From Mesorhabditis belari (taxonomy: Eukaryota > Nematoda > Chromadorea > Rhabditida > Rhabditidae), in the NCBI GenBank assembly GCA_958450365.1, contig CAUEEP010000936.1, forward strand, positions 1,363,001 to 1,427,000: a stretch of 64,000 bases of DNA. The letters are read 5' to 3'. Every line of letters starts with the position of its first letter. Positions within the stretch are counted from its first letter, which is position 1. A program made the position numbers and the translations under genes. The notes under the pieces were generated by a model, which searched no databases, was not told where the DNA came from, and saw only the letters and a program-made list of their open reading frames with translations. This document shows positions 1 through 13,900 of the stretch, in pieces.

Positions 1-439
1 TGGAAATTGAATGCATTTATCTAATGCTAAATGATCTTTATAGTGAAATATTTGTAGTGAATATGTTCCAAATGAAAATTTTCCCATTTCTGTTCTCATT
101 TCAAATGAAAATTTAAAACTGAACGCAAGAATTTGAGTATTTATGTTTGATTTGAAGATTTATTTTGATGTTTGATGTTTGATGTAAAGTTTTTTTGTAG
201 CTTGTAGCTTGTAGCTTTCAATTGCTTGTAGCTTTCAATTGCTTGTAGCTTTCAATTGGTAAGCTGAAAAGCTTCAAATAATAAGCTTATTGATCCTCAA
301 GAGTTTGTAAATCTGTGTAATTTTTGAGAAAAGTAAATAAAGTCCTTATCTAAACTGTATTTCGCTCTGTTTCTTACTTTTGATTCGTTTTTAAAGCACT
401 TTTATTGAAACTCAATCTTTGGTAGAGTATCTAGCTGTG
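1..439. repeat. Left arm of a long inverted repeat
   Basis: This segment reappears, reverse-complemented and about 90% identical by eye, at 2524-2939. The outermost bases of the right arm match base 1, so the left arm may extend beyond the window. The loop (about 440-2523) holds the last exon of the anillin-like gene, a tRNA-like unit and a CCGTA MITE. No transposase is seen in the loop. It may be a foldback element or an inverted segmental duplication. Confidence 0.75.
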
Positions 440-704
440 AGTAGAGACATTTTTGAGAGAAAAGTAAAGTACAATGAGATAAATTGAATTTCAAATGACT
501 ACAATCTTGTGACTTGTAAGGTTGAGTGTGATGCATTGAATTGATTCGCGTTTCCCCGTGTCCAGCTCTGTCTCAGCTCAACCCTTTGGACTCGCAACGC
601 TTTTTCTCGCATCAACACCTAGAAAAAGATTGATGATTGTTCAACCAAGAGTCTTGGAGAACCAAGAGTTCAATCAAGAAGCCAAAATTAAGAGCAATCT
701 GGCT

Positions 705-795
705 TAACTAACTCTGCCATAACCTAACTCTGGCTTAACTAACTCTGCCATAACCTAACTCTGTGATAACCTAACTGTGCTATAACCTCTCTGCC
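705..795. repeat. Short tandem repeat, CTAACTCTGCCATAAC type
   Basis: Degenerate copies of a 15-21 bp unit (CTAACTCTGCCATAAC and variants such as CTGTGATAAC) follow one another. Nothing coding is seen in the surrounding 440-1270 stretch. Confidence 0.6.
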
Positions 796-1271
796 ATAAT
801 CTTTCCTAGAAAATCTTGTCTAGAACATTCTTGGTGAGTGCCTAGAACATTCTTGGCATTCTTGACTTACAATAAAACAATTTTCAAAGAGATCCGAGCT
901 TTGCTCTTTACTAAAAGACAAGAAAATCGTCTAAACTTGTGCTCTGAATTGATTCAGAACCAATTACAAGTTCAATATTTTTTATTGTAAAGCAGAAAGC
1001 TTTAATAGAATTGAAAGTGATTCAAAAAAAGCATCAGCAAGGGTAAATAGGGAAATCAATAGCAGGGTTTTGAATTCTTTTGTTCAAAAATCGAAACTCA
1101 CACTTTATAATGCACTCAATTTGTGAAGAGTGGTGCACTAGAAAGGGTAGATTTTCATTTTTGAGCACAAAGTACTCAGAGCAATCCTTTCAATTTCACA
1201 AACAGATCTAGCAATCGAATTTTGTTAGAGAAAATCAGCTTAACTGAGCTGATTCTAGATCTTTACTAGAT

Positions 1272-1560
1272 CTAGAGTGAAATCGACTGAGACAGCGTTT
1301 CAAAACTCACCGGTTCCGGCGTTCGACAACCCATTCTTGGTTGTGGAGATCGGTGTTGAATGAGTGATCGGGGTGACGGATGAGAATGGGATGGAGACGG
1401 GGAATTTGATGGTGGAGGAGTTAGATGGGATGGGGAAATGAGCGCTGAAAAATCGAATGCAAATAGGAAAGCTTTCAAGCAAATTGGGCAAATTGGGAAA
1501 ATTGGGAAAATTGGGCAAATTTGGAAAGTTGATGTAAATGCCAATGAAAGCTTCGACATT
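1272..1560 (-). pseudogene. Possible decayed copy of the last anillin-like exon
   Basis: On the minus strand an open frame ends in ...NGLSNAGTG at a GTGAGT-like donor near 1311. Its last ~55 nt align by eye with the end of the real terminal exon at 1913-1975 (shared core AACACCGAT and AATGGGTTG/AGTGGGTTG). It lies downstream of the real stop codon, so it is best read as an old tandem copy of that exon end or an unused alternative exon. The remainder (Pro/Phe/Ile-rich) is low complexity and may not be coding. Confidence 0.35.
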
Positions 1561-1810
1561 TTAAGATTTAGAATTTGACTGAAACACAGAAGCTCAGGAA
1601 CTTTGTTCTATTTTCTCAGTAACTTTGTTTAGAATAGTTCTGTGAAGTCGAAAATAGAAACATTCTCTGTCACTATGTAACTTTTAAACAGTTCTATCTT
1701 TTTCAGAAATAGTTTAAAGTCTAGCGCTAGAGTTTGCAAACTTTTATACTCAATACTTCAATAAGAGATAAGATTCTATTTTGGTGACAATGGGAAACAT
1801 TGCTGTAGAT

Positions 1811-1883
1811 CATTGGTAAAGCGTCGGCCCGGTTAGCAAAGCCGGTAGACGAGAAGTGGCCGGTTCGAACCCGGACACCAATG
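1811..1883 (+). repeat. tRNA-like SINE head
   Basis: The segment has a B-box (GGTTCGAACCC) and pairs CATTGGT with ACCAATG at its ends, as an acceptor stem would. The anticodon arm does not give a 7-base loop with U33. It is therefore tRNA-like, not a convincing tRNA gene. It lies just downstream of the anillin-like stop codon. Confidence 0.5.
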
Positions 1884-1912
1884 CTTTGTATACTCAGCCC
1901 AAACCAGGACCT

Positions 1913-4900
1913 TCAACTCTTCAACCCACTTCTTGCCATAGTAATCGGTGTTGATTGAATGATCGATCGATATTTGGTTTCCTTTTGAGTCGGCGCAATC
2001 TTCTTCAACGGTGTCTCTTCACCAACAGACAAATTGATGATATAGCGAGAATTTCGGGCCGATTCACTTGATTGAGAAACCGGCGCTGAGGCTGGACTCG
2101 AGGTGGGTTGAGTCTGGGTGACATCCTGGAATAGATTCATGTTAGCTGCGATAAATTTCTTTTATAATACCGTATTTTCTCTAATAGTAGTGCACCATGA
2201 CCGTCGTCTAAATTACTCGAAATCTCAAGAACCGCTTATCAGAGCCTATCGATGTGGGGTCGGAAAATGTAGCTGACGATGAGATCTTGTGGGGGATTTG
2301 AGTGTTGAGGTTCTGTGAAAGCTTGGAAGCTGTAAAATAGTGATCAACTCGACTTGGTGACTACTATTAGAGAAAAAGCAGTAATCTAATCGGGTCTCTT
2401 TTTTTCAAGAAAAGTCTCTCGTTCTTTCGTCTCTCGTCTCAAGAAAAGTCTCTCGTTCCCAAAATATAAGTTAAGTAAGCTTTCACTGAACTGAAGCCTT
2501 CACTTTCAATTGAAAGCTACAAGCTACAGCTAGATACTCTACCACAGATTGAGTTTCAATAAATGTGCTTTAAAAACGGATCCAAAACAAGAAACAGAGC
2601 GAAATACAGTTTAGATAAGGACTTTATTTACTTTTCTTAAGAATCACACAGATTTACAAACTCTTGAAGATCAATAAGCTTATTAATTAAAGCTTTTCAG
2701 CTTACCGATTGAAGCTTTTCAGCTTAAAAATTGAAAGCTACAAGCTTTTTAAGAAACCTTTGCATCAAACATCAAAATAAATCTTCAAATCAAACATAAA
2801 TACTCAAATTCTTGCATTAAGTTTTAAATTTTCATTTGAAATGAGAACAGAAATGAGAAAATTGTCATTTGAAACATATTCACTACAAATATTTCACTAT
2901 AAAGATCATTTAGCATTAGATAAATGCATTCAATTTCCATTTTTCTTAAACTGTTAAACCTTTAAACCTTTAAATTCCATAGAAACTTGAGGACATTATA
3001 TTCATTTGAATGTTCTCCTTTGTATTTCAAAACTTCAGACGTCTCATTCTGTTCAAATCGTGTTTACATGTCAAAGCTTTGCAGAAATCTTTGTCAAAAG
3101 CTAGACGTCTAAAAGATTGCTTTTCATAAAAAGAAGAGAAGATTTACGGCAAGAGAAGAGCATTCAAAAGTAATGCGATAATTCCTGACACGATTTGATG
3201 AGTTTGTTTTGTCTCTAGGTTTATTGGGGAAGGGGTGGAAGTGAATTGAGGAGCTCTTCTCGCATACTAAACTTTCCCTATCTAACCATGCTTTTCTTCA
3301 TCTTTTTTCTCCATCAAATCCCGCCCCTTTCACTTCAATTTAATCGAAAATTTTGGTTACAATATTGAAGAATTTATTGATTTATTTTGTACTTTTCTAT
3401 TAAGAAAATAAAGTAAAACTTTGAATTAAAGAAAAGAAAAATTAAGATCTTAATGTATTCAAAGATAGAAAAATAACTTTTAACTTGTTTACGATAATAC
3501 TTTTGTATCACTTAGCACTAGCTAATGATACAAAAGTATTAGCTAGTTAGCTAGTTCGCTAGCTAGCTAGTTAGCTAGCTAGTTAGCTATTAGGTTGGCA
3601 ACTTAATAATGACGCGTTTATGTAACAAATCATTTATTTTTAAAAAACACAAAAGAAGAGCTTTCAATTCGAAAGGTATTCTCCATTAGTATCTATGACT
3701 TCTTCCCATCTTCTGCGCAAATCCCGGATCCCATCCTCGAAGAACTTGGGAGTTTTTGAGGCGAAGTAGTCATTCACTGCTTTTATGATCCGAGCATGAT
3801 CATCGAACTTTTCTCCCTCCAAAAAAAGTGCTTCAGCGACCGAAACAAAAAGTAATCTGAAGGAGCCAGATCAGGTGAATAAGGCGCGTGGGGCAAAACT
3901 TTCCAGCCAAGTTCCTCGATTTTCTTATAAGTGATCTTTGCAGTGTGAGGTTTTGCGTTGTCGTGTAAAAATCTGACTCTCTCCGGTTTGAGCCCCAATT
4001 TCTTCAGAGACTCGTTAACTCTCATTAATTGCTTCGAATAAAGATCAGCATCGACGGTTTGGCCAGGTTTCAGCACTTCATAATGCACCAATCCCTTGAA
4101 GTTCCACCAGCAACAGAGCATTATCTTCTTCCCATGGACATCAGGTTTGGGAGTGGTTTGAGGGGTCTGCCCAGCAGATAGCCATCGATTTTTGCGTTTA
4201 ACGTTCTCGTAGTTGATCCACGTTTCGTCAGAAGTCAAAACCCTGTGAAAAAAGTCGTTTGATTTGTATTTTTGTAGCAAAATTGAGGCGACATTGACAC
4301 GGGCCATTTTGTTGCTTTGGGTCAATTCGTGAGGAACTCATTTTCCAATACGATTCTTTTTCCCAAGTTTGTATAAATAGTTTTCGATTGTCGTATGGGA
4401 TACTTAAAATATTTCTGCCAACTCACGAACCGTGAGTGTTGGGCAATCTTCAATTAAGGCGAGCAAGTCATCATCGACCACTTCTGGAGGATGTCCTTGG
4501 TGTGGCTCGTCTACGAGGCTTTCATCGCCACCTTGGAATCTTTGAAACCATCGTTGACATTGCCCAATGTTTATACTTTTCTCTCCAAAAACAGTGATGA
4601 TCGTGCGATGAGATTCAGCTGGTGATTTTCCTTGCTAAAAATCGTAGAACAATACCGCTCGAATACGGAATTTTTTGTCCTCCATTTTTTGCCAAAAAGC
4701 GAATGATGAAATTCGGAGCACTAAATGTCATTTATGCAGACATCTTTTACTTTGTATATATGCAAAAAAGAGGGAAGAAACGGTGCTTGAAATTACAAAA
4801 AACATGTTGAGTAGTGACGCGTCATTATTAAGTTGCCAACCTAATAGTTAGCTAGCTAGTTACCCAGCTAGTTAGCTAGTTAGCTAGTTCGCTAGCTAGT

Positions 4901-7900
4901 TAGCTAGTTCGCTAGCTAGTTAGCTAGTTCGCTAGCTAGTTAGCTAGTTCGCTAGCTAGTTAGCTAGTTCGCTAGCTAGTTCGCTAGCTAGTTAGCTAGT
5001 TCGCTAGCTAGTTCGCTAGCTAGTTCGCTAGCTAGTTAGCTAGCTAATTAGCTAGTGCTAACGATACAAAAGTATTAGCTTAAATAGCTAATGATCTCTA
5101 GCTAAACATTTCTTGTCTCACCTTGAAAATCTCCTTCACATTTGCCCGTCCTTTCCCTCTCCTCACTGGCGCCGTTTTCATTGGTGAGTTTTGATCAGCC
5201 AAAGCGATTCGCAATCCAATTGGAAGTGTCGAATTATAGCCACTTGAGCCCATAAACGATTTGCTCAATGTGCCTAAAGCTGGGTTTATTTAGAAATGAT
5301 TGGAGTTGAGAGAATTTCAATGAAAATTTGACTATTGTTTGCAGAAAAAGCTGATGAATAGAAAATCTAGAAATCTAGAACTTTCAGAAATGCCGATTCA
5401 ACTTCAGAAGGTCTAAATCCCAGAAAAACTCCCCAAATATACTTTTCTATTGAAAATTTGTTAAGTTTATTGTTTTAAAGAATCATACCACTAATATTGA
5501 TTGTATCATAAAGTCGTGAGGATCGATCTCTCGATATCGTTCCATCAATCGCTTCTCTGGGTCTTTCAACGGATAAGCGAGAGTAGACGTACGCGAATTC
5601 ACCCCATATCACTAAAAACTCGAATATTTGATTCGTTTTCCCTTTTTAGTGATAATCATTTGCATTAAAGAACAATGGCTGAACAATAGCTGAACAATGG
5701 CTGAACAATGGCTATGAGTTCGAGCCTAAGCTATCCTGAGCACGTTACTTTACCAAACTCAGAACAGGCTGAACAATAGCTGAACAATGGCTGAACAATG
5801 GCTGAACAATGGCTATGAGTTCGAGCCTATCCTAAGCACGTTACTTTACCAAATTCAGACTCTCAACTTTCCTATGTACAGTCGAAACATTAGTGAACTG
5901 AATTTTGAAAGGGTTTTACTATCGAGATTCGTTCATTATCGAGGTTTGATAAGTATTAAATCAACTCAAAGGGATCCTAAAATATCCGGTTACTATCAAG
6001 GTTCACTAACAAGGTTCAACTGTACTTATAATCAGAAAGTTTTCGACTCTTTTAGCTTTCCTAGCTTCCTAGCTTACTCACAAGCGTCATTCAATTGATG
6101 TTCGATGGCGTTTGTCCAGATTTTGATCGCTTCTTTTGATTCGCCTGTGAGAACGTAGTGATAGATGGGAGTTTCAGTTGTTGGTTCAATGATCAAAATC
6201 ACTGAATCCTCCAAGTTACATGGGAGAACTCGAGAGCCCTAAAGAGAAAGAATTGACAAGAATGATTTGAAAGAAAATATCTAGAATATAGATCCGCCAG
6301 AAGTCGGTTCTAGATCCGACTTCTGGTCTGGTTCTGTTAGGGAATTAGGGTGATGCATAAGTCTTTACAGTCTTCCTTTCCAAACGTTTTTAAAAATAAT
6401 GGCAGCATTAACACGACTTCTGTTTGAAGTATTTAAAAAATGAATTATTTTTCTGTAAAATGGCTTTTGAGAAATTCTTGAAAGTATTGGGTTGGGGACT
6501 ATGACTCGGCGCCGAAAATCAAAAAAATGTCTAAAACTTCTATTCGACTTCGTCAAATAATATGCGTTTGATATGAGTAGAATGGTTAACTAATTCTCTA
6601 CAAAACGACATTTAAAAGAAAATTCAAACAGCGCCTCCGCTCAAGAAAAAGCCATTTTTTCACAAAAACTACAAACTGTGATCTAGAAAAAACCATTGGT
6701 GGGATCTTCCTGCAAATTTGGCAACTTAAGTAATTGAATGTGCTCTATCTTTTTTATATAAACACCAAAGAAGGTTTATGTGAAAGAAACTGTTCAAATG
6801 ATGAGTCGGGCTCTTTGCCATTTTGATTAGCTGTGTTTGGGAGTCCATAAACTCCACGAAAGAAAAGCTTTGTGGAATCTCTCAAAAGTCATTTTGTAGA
6901 GAAATAGTGGATCCTTTTGATGAAACCAAACATATGTTTAAAGAAGGCTTTATGTGTGCAAAAAGTCCCTTTAAAGTTTGGCGCCGAGTCATAGTCCCCA
7001 ACCCAATAGTTGTTTTTGTGAATTTTCAAAGGCGCAAAGGCGAGCACTCAAAGCGCCTTAGCTGAAGGGCAAAATTTGAACACTTTCTTCAATACAAACC
7101 TATTTTAGTGTCAAAATAGAAAAGGTAGAGCTTATTTGATTGCATAAGTCTGTAAAATTTGAAGCCTATCCGTTTAGTGATTCTCTTTAAACCAACGATT
7201 GAAAATTCTACATAAAAATTCGTTTTTATCGAGCTGAGGCGAGCTTTGAACTATTTCTGAAAAGCTATTGGGTTGAGGAAAAAGTAATGTGGGTTTTCAA
7301 TTCTCGTTGTTGGCTGGTTGGTTTTCCATTTCTTTGCTTATGCGATGATTTTTTTTTTCAAATTGATATCACCTAGACACTTCTATACTTTCATATTAAT
7401 AGGTTGATGCATAAGTCTTTTCGTTTTTTTCGTACTTCTGTTAAAAAGTAACAAATTCACCAAATAATCTATAGTTTGCTCTATAAAAAAAGTGTTTTTT
7501 TGTTCAAATTGCATCTTTTTAAATGAATTTCGGTTGACTTTCAAGCAAATTCGATGTTTTGAACTAAGAACTATCGTTTAGAATAGTTCTGAACACTTTT
7601 AAAATTTTTGATTCATTTGGGGGACCCTCATCTATTTTGAGGCGATCGGGCGATCGATTTTGAGGGGCCATGGCCGTCTATTAGAGTTTTTACGGGTAGA
7701 TGTCAAGGGTTATCTGAAATTTTGCGAAACTATGTAATCGATGAAGCGTTTTATTTTCAAACGTATGCAATCACTCAAAAATATTAGGTTGACGCATAAG
7801 TCTTTTCGTTTTTTTCGTACTTCTGTTAAAAAGTAACAAATTCACGAATTAATCTATAGTTTGCTCTATAAAAAAAGTGTTTTTTTGTTCAATTTGCATC

Positions 7901-10900
7901 TTTTTAAATGAATTTCTTTTAAATGGTTAACCAGTTGGCCGACTGGTTAGGAATCTTCTCTCCTAATCGGAAGATCCAGGGTTCGATCCCGCTGGCGAAA
8001 TCAAGTGTGTGTTCTTTTTCCCATTAAGTTGGGTTTTTTCTTAACTACATTGTAGGGGTAAAAATTGTGTCCTCCGTTGTGTTGTATCCACTTATTCATG
8101 TTGAATAAAGTACCTTTTAATTTCGGTTCACTTTCAAGCAAATTCGAGAGTGAAAAACGCCTTTTTCGTAAAAATCTCTAAAAAACTCTACGGAAAAATT
8201 GGCTGAATGAATTTCTCTGAAATTTTGGCGAAATATCAAACGTTTTTTTTCTCTATCTTTTATCTATTGACACGAAGATAGGTTTTCTTTAGCTAAGGTG
8301 TCTAAACCGCATCATCGAGTTAGCCCTTTTTGACTACCCGACTTCATACTCTCAAGAAAATCCAGGCATTAAATATTTTTAAACCCGTTTTAATGTTATT
8401 TTGCAGAAAAATAATTGCTTTTTCTAATGAAATCAACCGTAGTTTAATTCGTGCATTTGTTGGCTTGAAACGGCAGACGAAAAGGAACAAAAACACTTAT
8501 GCATCAACCTAATATACCGTAATAATTCTAATAGAAGACCATGGTCTTCTAATTTTCAACCCCCCAAAATTGATCGGTCAAAAAAGTAGGTAAGGGTCCC
8601 CTACATAAATCAAAAAATTAAAAATTGTTAAAAACTATTTCAAACGATAGCCCTTGGCCCAAAACATGCCAAAAACATGTCTAAAAGTGAAATTATTTTC
8701 TTGCCCGGACTCCATAGAAAATCTTTCAAAAAAAAATCCATGTGGGGGACCACATAAAATTTTTTCCAAAAAGTTATTTTTTAATTTTTTCAAAAACTAC
8801 GTCTCCAATTTAACTGCCGGGGCTAAAATATTACTACCATCTGGACCGAAATCTATCATTCTACTTAAAAAGAAGTTTTAAAAAGTCCCGATTTCAAGGG
8901 GTCAGGGGTAGACTTGTGTTTCGGTTGGCTCTTTTCGGTTCGGTTTCGGTTTCGGTTCAACCGAAGTCAACCGAAATCTTCCGGTTCGGTTCGGTTCGGT
9001 TCAACCGAAAACATGAGTCTTTCGGCTCGGTTCGGTTCGGTTCAACCGAAAAGATGAATTTTTCGGTTCGGTTCAGTTTCGGTTCAACCGAAAACTGAGT
9101 TTGTCGGTTCGGTTCGGTTTCGGTTGACTCAAATTATTTTTAGCGATTGTAATTTGAAAAGCTAATTAATTTCTTAACAAATTTATCAACAAAAATGCAA
9201 TAATATAAAGAGAGTTTGGCGTAATTCGCATAAATTTATTGCGTTTTGCATTGGTTCACTTTATCGCACGTTATCGAATTTCGGTTCGGTTCGGTTCGGT
9301 TCAACCGAAAAGATTAGTTTTTCGGTTCGGTTCGGTTTCGGTTGAACCGAAAAGATGATTTTTTCGGTTCGGTTCGGTTTCGGTTCAACCGAAAAATATA
9401 TTTTTTCGGTTCGGTTCGGTTAACCGAAACCGAAACCGAAACCGAACCGAAAAAGAACGTTTCCGGTTCAACCGAAACACAAGTCTAGTCAGGGGGGTGG
9501 TCTTCTATTAGAGACTGGTCTTCTATTAGAATTATTACGGTATTTGATTTTCGAATTCCTGGACAACTTGGTAAAGGACGGGAAAGAAAATTTGGTAAAG
9601 GAGAAATGGCCTTTTTAATAATTTAGAGTAATTAAATTGATTAAATAAATTGATTAATTCAATTTGGTAAAAAACTTCTTTTCAATGGAAAAAGTTGGAA
9701 AAAAAATTGTAAAGACTGATGCATTAAGTTAATAAAATCTAGACCAACAGCTCCTAGGGATCAATGAAATTTTGATCAATGAACTCAATGTAATACCTCG
9801 TTCGGAAGCTAATTATCAAGCGGATTCAATGAAAGAAAAACTGCTTATCGATCCATTGCATTTTAAAGTTTTTATAGAGATTTTAGTAGAGATGATCAGA
9901 CCTTAAAAAGTTCAAAATTCTCAAATTCATAAAACTAAACTTTGAAACGTAAATTGAAATCTCACCGGTGTGATGACAATCCGATGCAATGTTTGCTCGT
10001 TTCCCTTTCGAATATCGTTGTTCACAAAGCATCGCAAAACTCCCATCTAAACATGATAAAAGTTACAATTTACAATTTATATGATCATTTGCATCTTTTT
10101 ACACCGTTTTTTAGAATCGATTGGGTTGATGAATTGAAAACCGCCGGCTATTGTCATATGTGACAGTTTGAGCATTTTCTTCAAAAGAAACCCATTTTGG
10201 TGTCAATGGAAAAGTTGTAGAGAATCAAAAATCAAGCTTATATCCAAATTTCCAAAAAGATACAATGGTCAAAATCAGGTTAGAAATGCGTAATTTACGA
10301 ATTTTCACAAAACTTGCATTTTAAGCGAAACTACTAAGTGTATCTTTTTGAAATTTCGGCATAAGCCTAATTTTTGATTCTCTACAACTTTTCCATTGAC
10401 ACCAAAATGGGTTTCTTTTGAAGAAAGTGCTCAAACTGGGACATCTCCAGTCCTCCATTTGCGAGTCTCACACTTGTCTCACACACAAACCAAAATCCTA
10501 CTACGAAAGAGGAATCCGTAAATTGCCTGTAAAATGGGCAGAAGTCGTCAATAATAATGGAAATTATTTGGAATGACTGCATGGTTTTATGTTGAATAGA
10601 TTTTAGTTCAAAGTCCGGCAGTTTTCAATTCACCAACCCAATATTAGGTACATTGCATAAAAAAAGCGAATTTCAACATTTTCATAAATTTCCAACGATT
10701 CATCGATATCTATAGATATCGGCTTCTTCACAAAAAAGAAAAATTTATTGTAAAAACAAAGTTTTCCCATGAAATGATCCCAACTCTTAATTATTTTGAT
10801 GAGATGATGAAAATAATGACATGACAGCCCTAAAATATCATTCAAAATAACTAAGAGTTCTGATCATTTCATGGGAAAACTTTGTTTTTACACTAATTTT

Positions 10901-13900
10901 TCTTTTTTGTGAAAGAAAAATTTGACAATTTTTTGGTTTTTTGACAATTTTGAGGGTTTTGAACTTACGCTCTATCTAAATTTCTGTAAATGCATTTCCG
11001 TTAGACTTTTTTAATGAATTCATATATAGTTATCCTTTTTAAATATTCAATTTTGGGAAGCTAACTCTATTTTGACCACACTAAACTTGTCCCTAAAGTG
11101 ACTCGATTCCTTTTTTTGGTCACTCGCATTTCGGCCTCGAAATTTCTTCAATGCTTCGACCAATTGAAACACGTTTTAGCCTATTTTGCAGAGGAGATTT
11201 ACAACTTTCAAGTAGTTTATAACATTCATCGATAACATGCATCGATATCAGGTTTCTATCGTTGGAAATTGATGAAAATGTTGAAATCCGCATTTCTTAT
11301 GCATGTACCTAATATAATCGGCAATGGCAAACAAAACGCCACAAAAATTAGCCGCCTTAACCCGCTCGATTACTCTATTTGGTCCATTTTGGAGTCAAAA
11401 GCTTTCGCTAGGGCACACGCATCAATTGATAGTCTTATACAGTCTCTGAAGAAGGCTTTAGATGAAATTCCTATGAGTGTGATCGAGAAAGCTGTTGAGA
11501 CCTTTCCAAAGCGATTGAGGCAATGATTAGCGGCACCAACCTAATAAAATCATCAAAGTTTCACCTGTCATGATTTGCAATTGATAGAGATTCCCAAATG
11601 GTGGACATTTAGAATAAAAATGATTTTTATTGACTTAATTGTTTGAATTCAATAAATTTTGGTCACTCGCATTTCGGCCTCGAAATTTCTTCAATGCTTC
11701 GATCAATTGAAAAGCGTTTTAGCCTATTTTGTAGAGGAGATTTAGAACTTTCAAATAGTATATAACATTCATCGATAACATTCATCGATCTCAGGTTTCT
11801 ATCGTTGGAAATTGATGAAAATGTTTAAATCCGCATCATGTAAAAAATAAATCTTTCTGATCTTTTAGCTAACACATTTTGCAAGATTCAAGACTCAAAG
11901 TTTTCAAAAACGAAGCAAAATTTGCCCTTTTTTTTGTATCCTATCGTACTTTTGAGATTTCATTTTGTCGAATCTTCTTATCTTGAAATCTCCCCTAGAA
12001 ACTAATCCCTCATCAGGTCGACGAGGTGTTAAATCCATGTTGGCTTAACCCTCACAAAAGGTAATTTTTCTTTAAAAAAAGAGAGGATAAGATGGTGGAT
12101 TTCAGCTAAATACAGTAATCGAAAATCATTGGATAATTCGCCGTTTGTCTCGAAGGGAAAATAGGAGAATAGACGTCACCTGTAAACGACATCGAACATG
12201 TTGAAAGACGCTATCGCTGTGTTTTGGACGAATCGTCAGAATGCCGTCGGCCAACGGGTGAGAAACTGAAAATTTCTATGGTTAGCTATGAGAAAAAACT
12301 ATGAAATCTGTTCAATTACAAGTTTATCAATTGATTTACGATTTCCTTCAAATAGAAGATCTTTAATATCCACTTTTCAATCTTTTTACAGATAGAAAAG
12401 TGGATATTCTATCTTTTTACAGATAGAAAATTGGATATTCAATCTTTTCTATCTTTTCTGGACCTGTTTCCAAAAAAATTCAACCAAAAAAGCTTGTTTT
12501 ACGCTCGTTTTTGCGTTTTGCGCGATATAAATAGATTGGCTGAAGAGATTTTTCTGAAAATTTAGCTATAAACTTAACTTTTTACGCTCTTTCTTTTATC
12601 TATTAATACAAAAATCGATTTCTTTAGACGAAAGTGTCTAAATCGAGTAATCAAGTTGTTTGACTGCGAAAATTGCGCACTTTCGAACAAAAAACCAGAC
12701 AAAAACAAAAAACAAAACATTTCTTAAGCTTTCAATGATGTTTTATAGAAAAATAATAGGCTTTTCTAATAGAGGAAATCGTGAATCAATTGATTTTGAT
12801 TGATTGAATTGATTGAATTGATTGAATTGATGATTTCAAGTAAGAAGATTACTTACAAATCCAAATAGTCTCAATGATTCGCTTTTTAAATGAAATGTTC
12901 AAAAGCTCTCAAATCTAATACAGCCTGAAAGCTGTAAGCTGTCTGACCTGGAAGCTGTAAACTGTCTGGCCTGGAAGCTGTAAGCTGTCTGGTCTGAAAG
13001 CTGGAAACTGTCTAGCCTGAAAGCTGTAAACTGTCTGGCCTGGAAGCTGTAAGCTGTCTGGCCTGGAAGCTGTAAACTGTCTAGCCTGAAAGCTATAAGC
13101 TGTCTGGCCTGAAAGCTGTAAACTGTCTGGTCTGAAAGCTGAAAGTGTGGCTCTTTGTACTATTCAATATTCTAAAAACTTTTCCATAAAATACCTGAAT
13201 TGGGAAGACAAACGAGCCGAGAGACGAGATGTCCGTAGAGGGGAGGACCGGCGAGATCAGCTGAAAGAATAGCTTAAAACAGAAATGATTCTTATAGAAC
13301 TTTTACAAATATAAAAAGAAAAAGGTGGCTTTAGCATTGCAGCATTCATATCTAACGCAAAAATATTAAAAAAAACCTGAATTTAGTCGGTTAGTTTGAG
13401 CTCCTTCCGTTCCTAGATATCTTATATTCTTTTAACATTCTTGTTTCTTAGGAGTACGCGTCAAATGATTTCAAAATAATGCTTAAATCAAGATATCTTT
13501 AATTCATTCATTTAACAAGTTCGAATTTGAATTGAATTTTACTAGATAGTCATTGAATTTGGATTGAATCTTGCTAGATAGTCATTGAATTTGAATTTGG
13601 ATTGAATTTGGATTGAATTTGAATTGAATTTGACTAGATAGTCATTGAATTTGAATTGTATTTGTATTGTATTTGTATTGAATTCGACTAGATAATCATT
13701 GAATTTGAATTTGAATTGAATTTGGATTGAATCTGACTAGATAGCCATTGAATTTGACTAGATAATCATTGAATTTGAATCTGAATTGAATTTGAATTGT
13801 ATTTGTATTGTATTTGAATTGTATTTGAGTATTTGTATTTGAATTGATTTTCAATTGAATTTGAATTGTTTTTCAATTCAATTTCAATTTCAATTTCAAT

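Larger units (their letters stand above)
3535..5060. repeat. AGCTAGTTAGCTAGTTCGCT tandem array split by a mariner
   Basis: A roughly 10/20-bp satellite (AGCTAGTTAGCTAGTTCGCT) occupies 3535-3589 and 4847-5060. It is interrupted exactly at a TA by the mariner at 3590-4844. The array lies in the last intron of the anillin-like gene. Confidence 0.85.
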
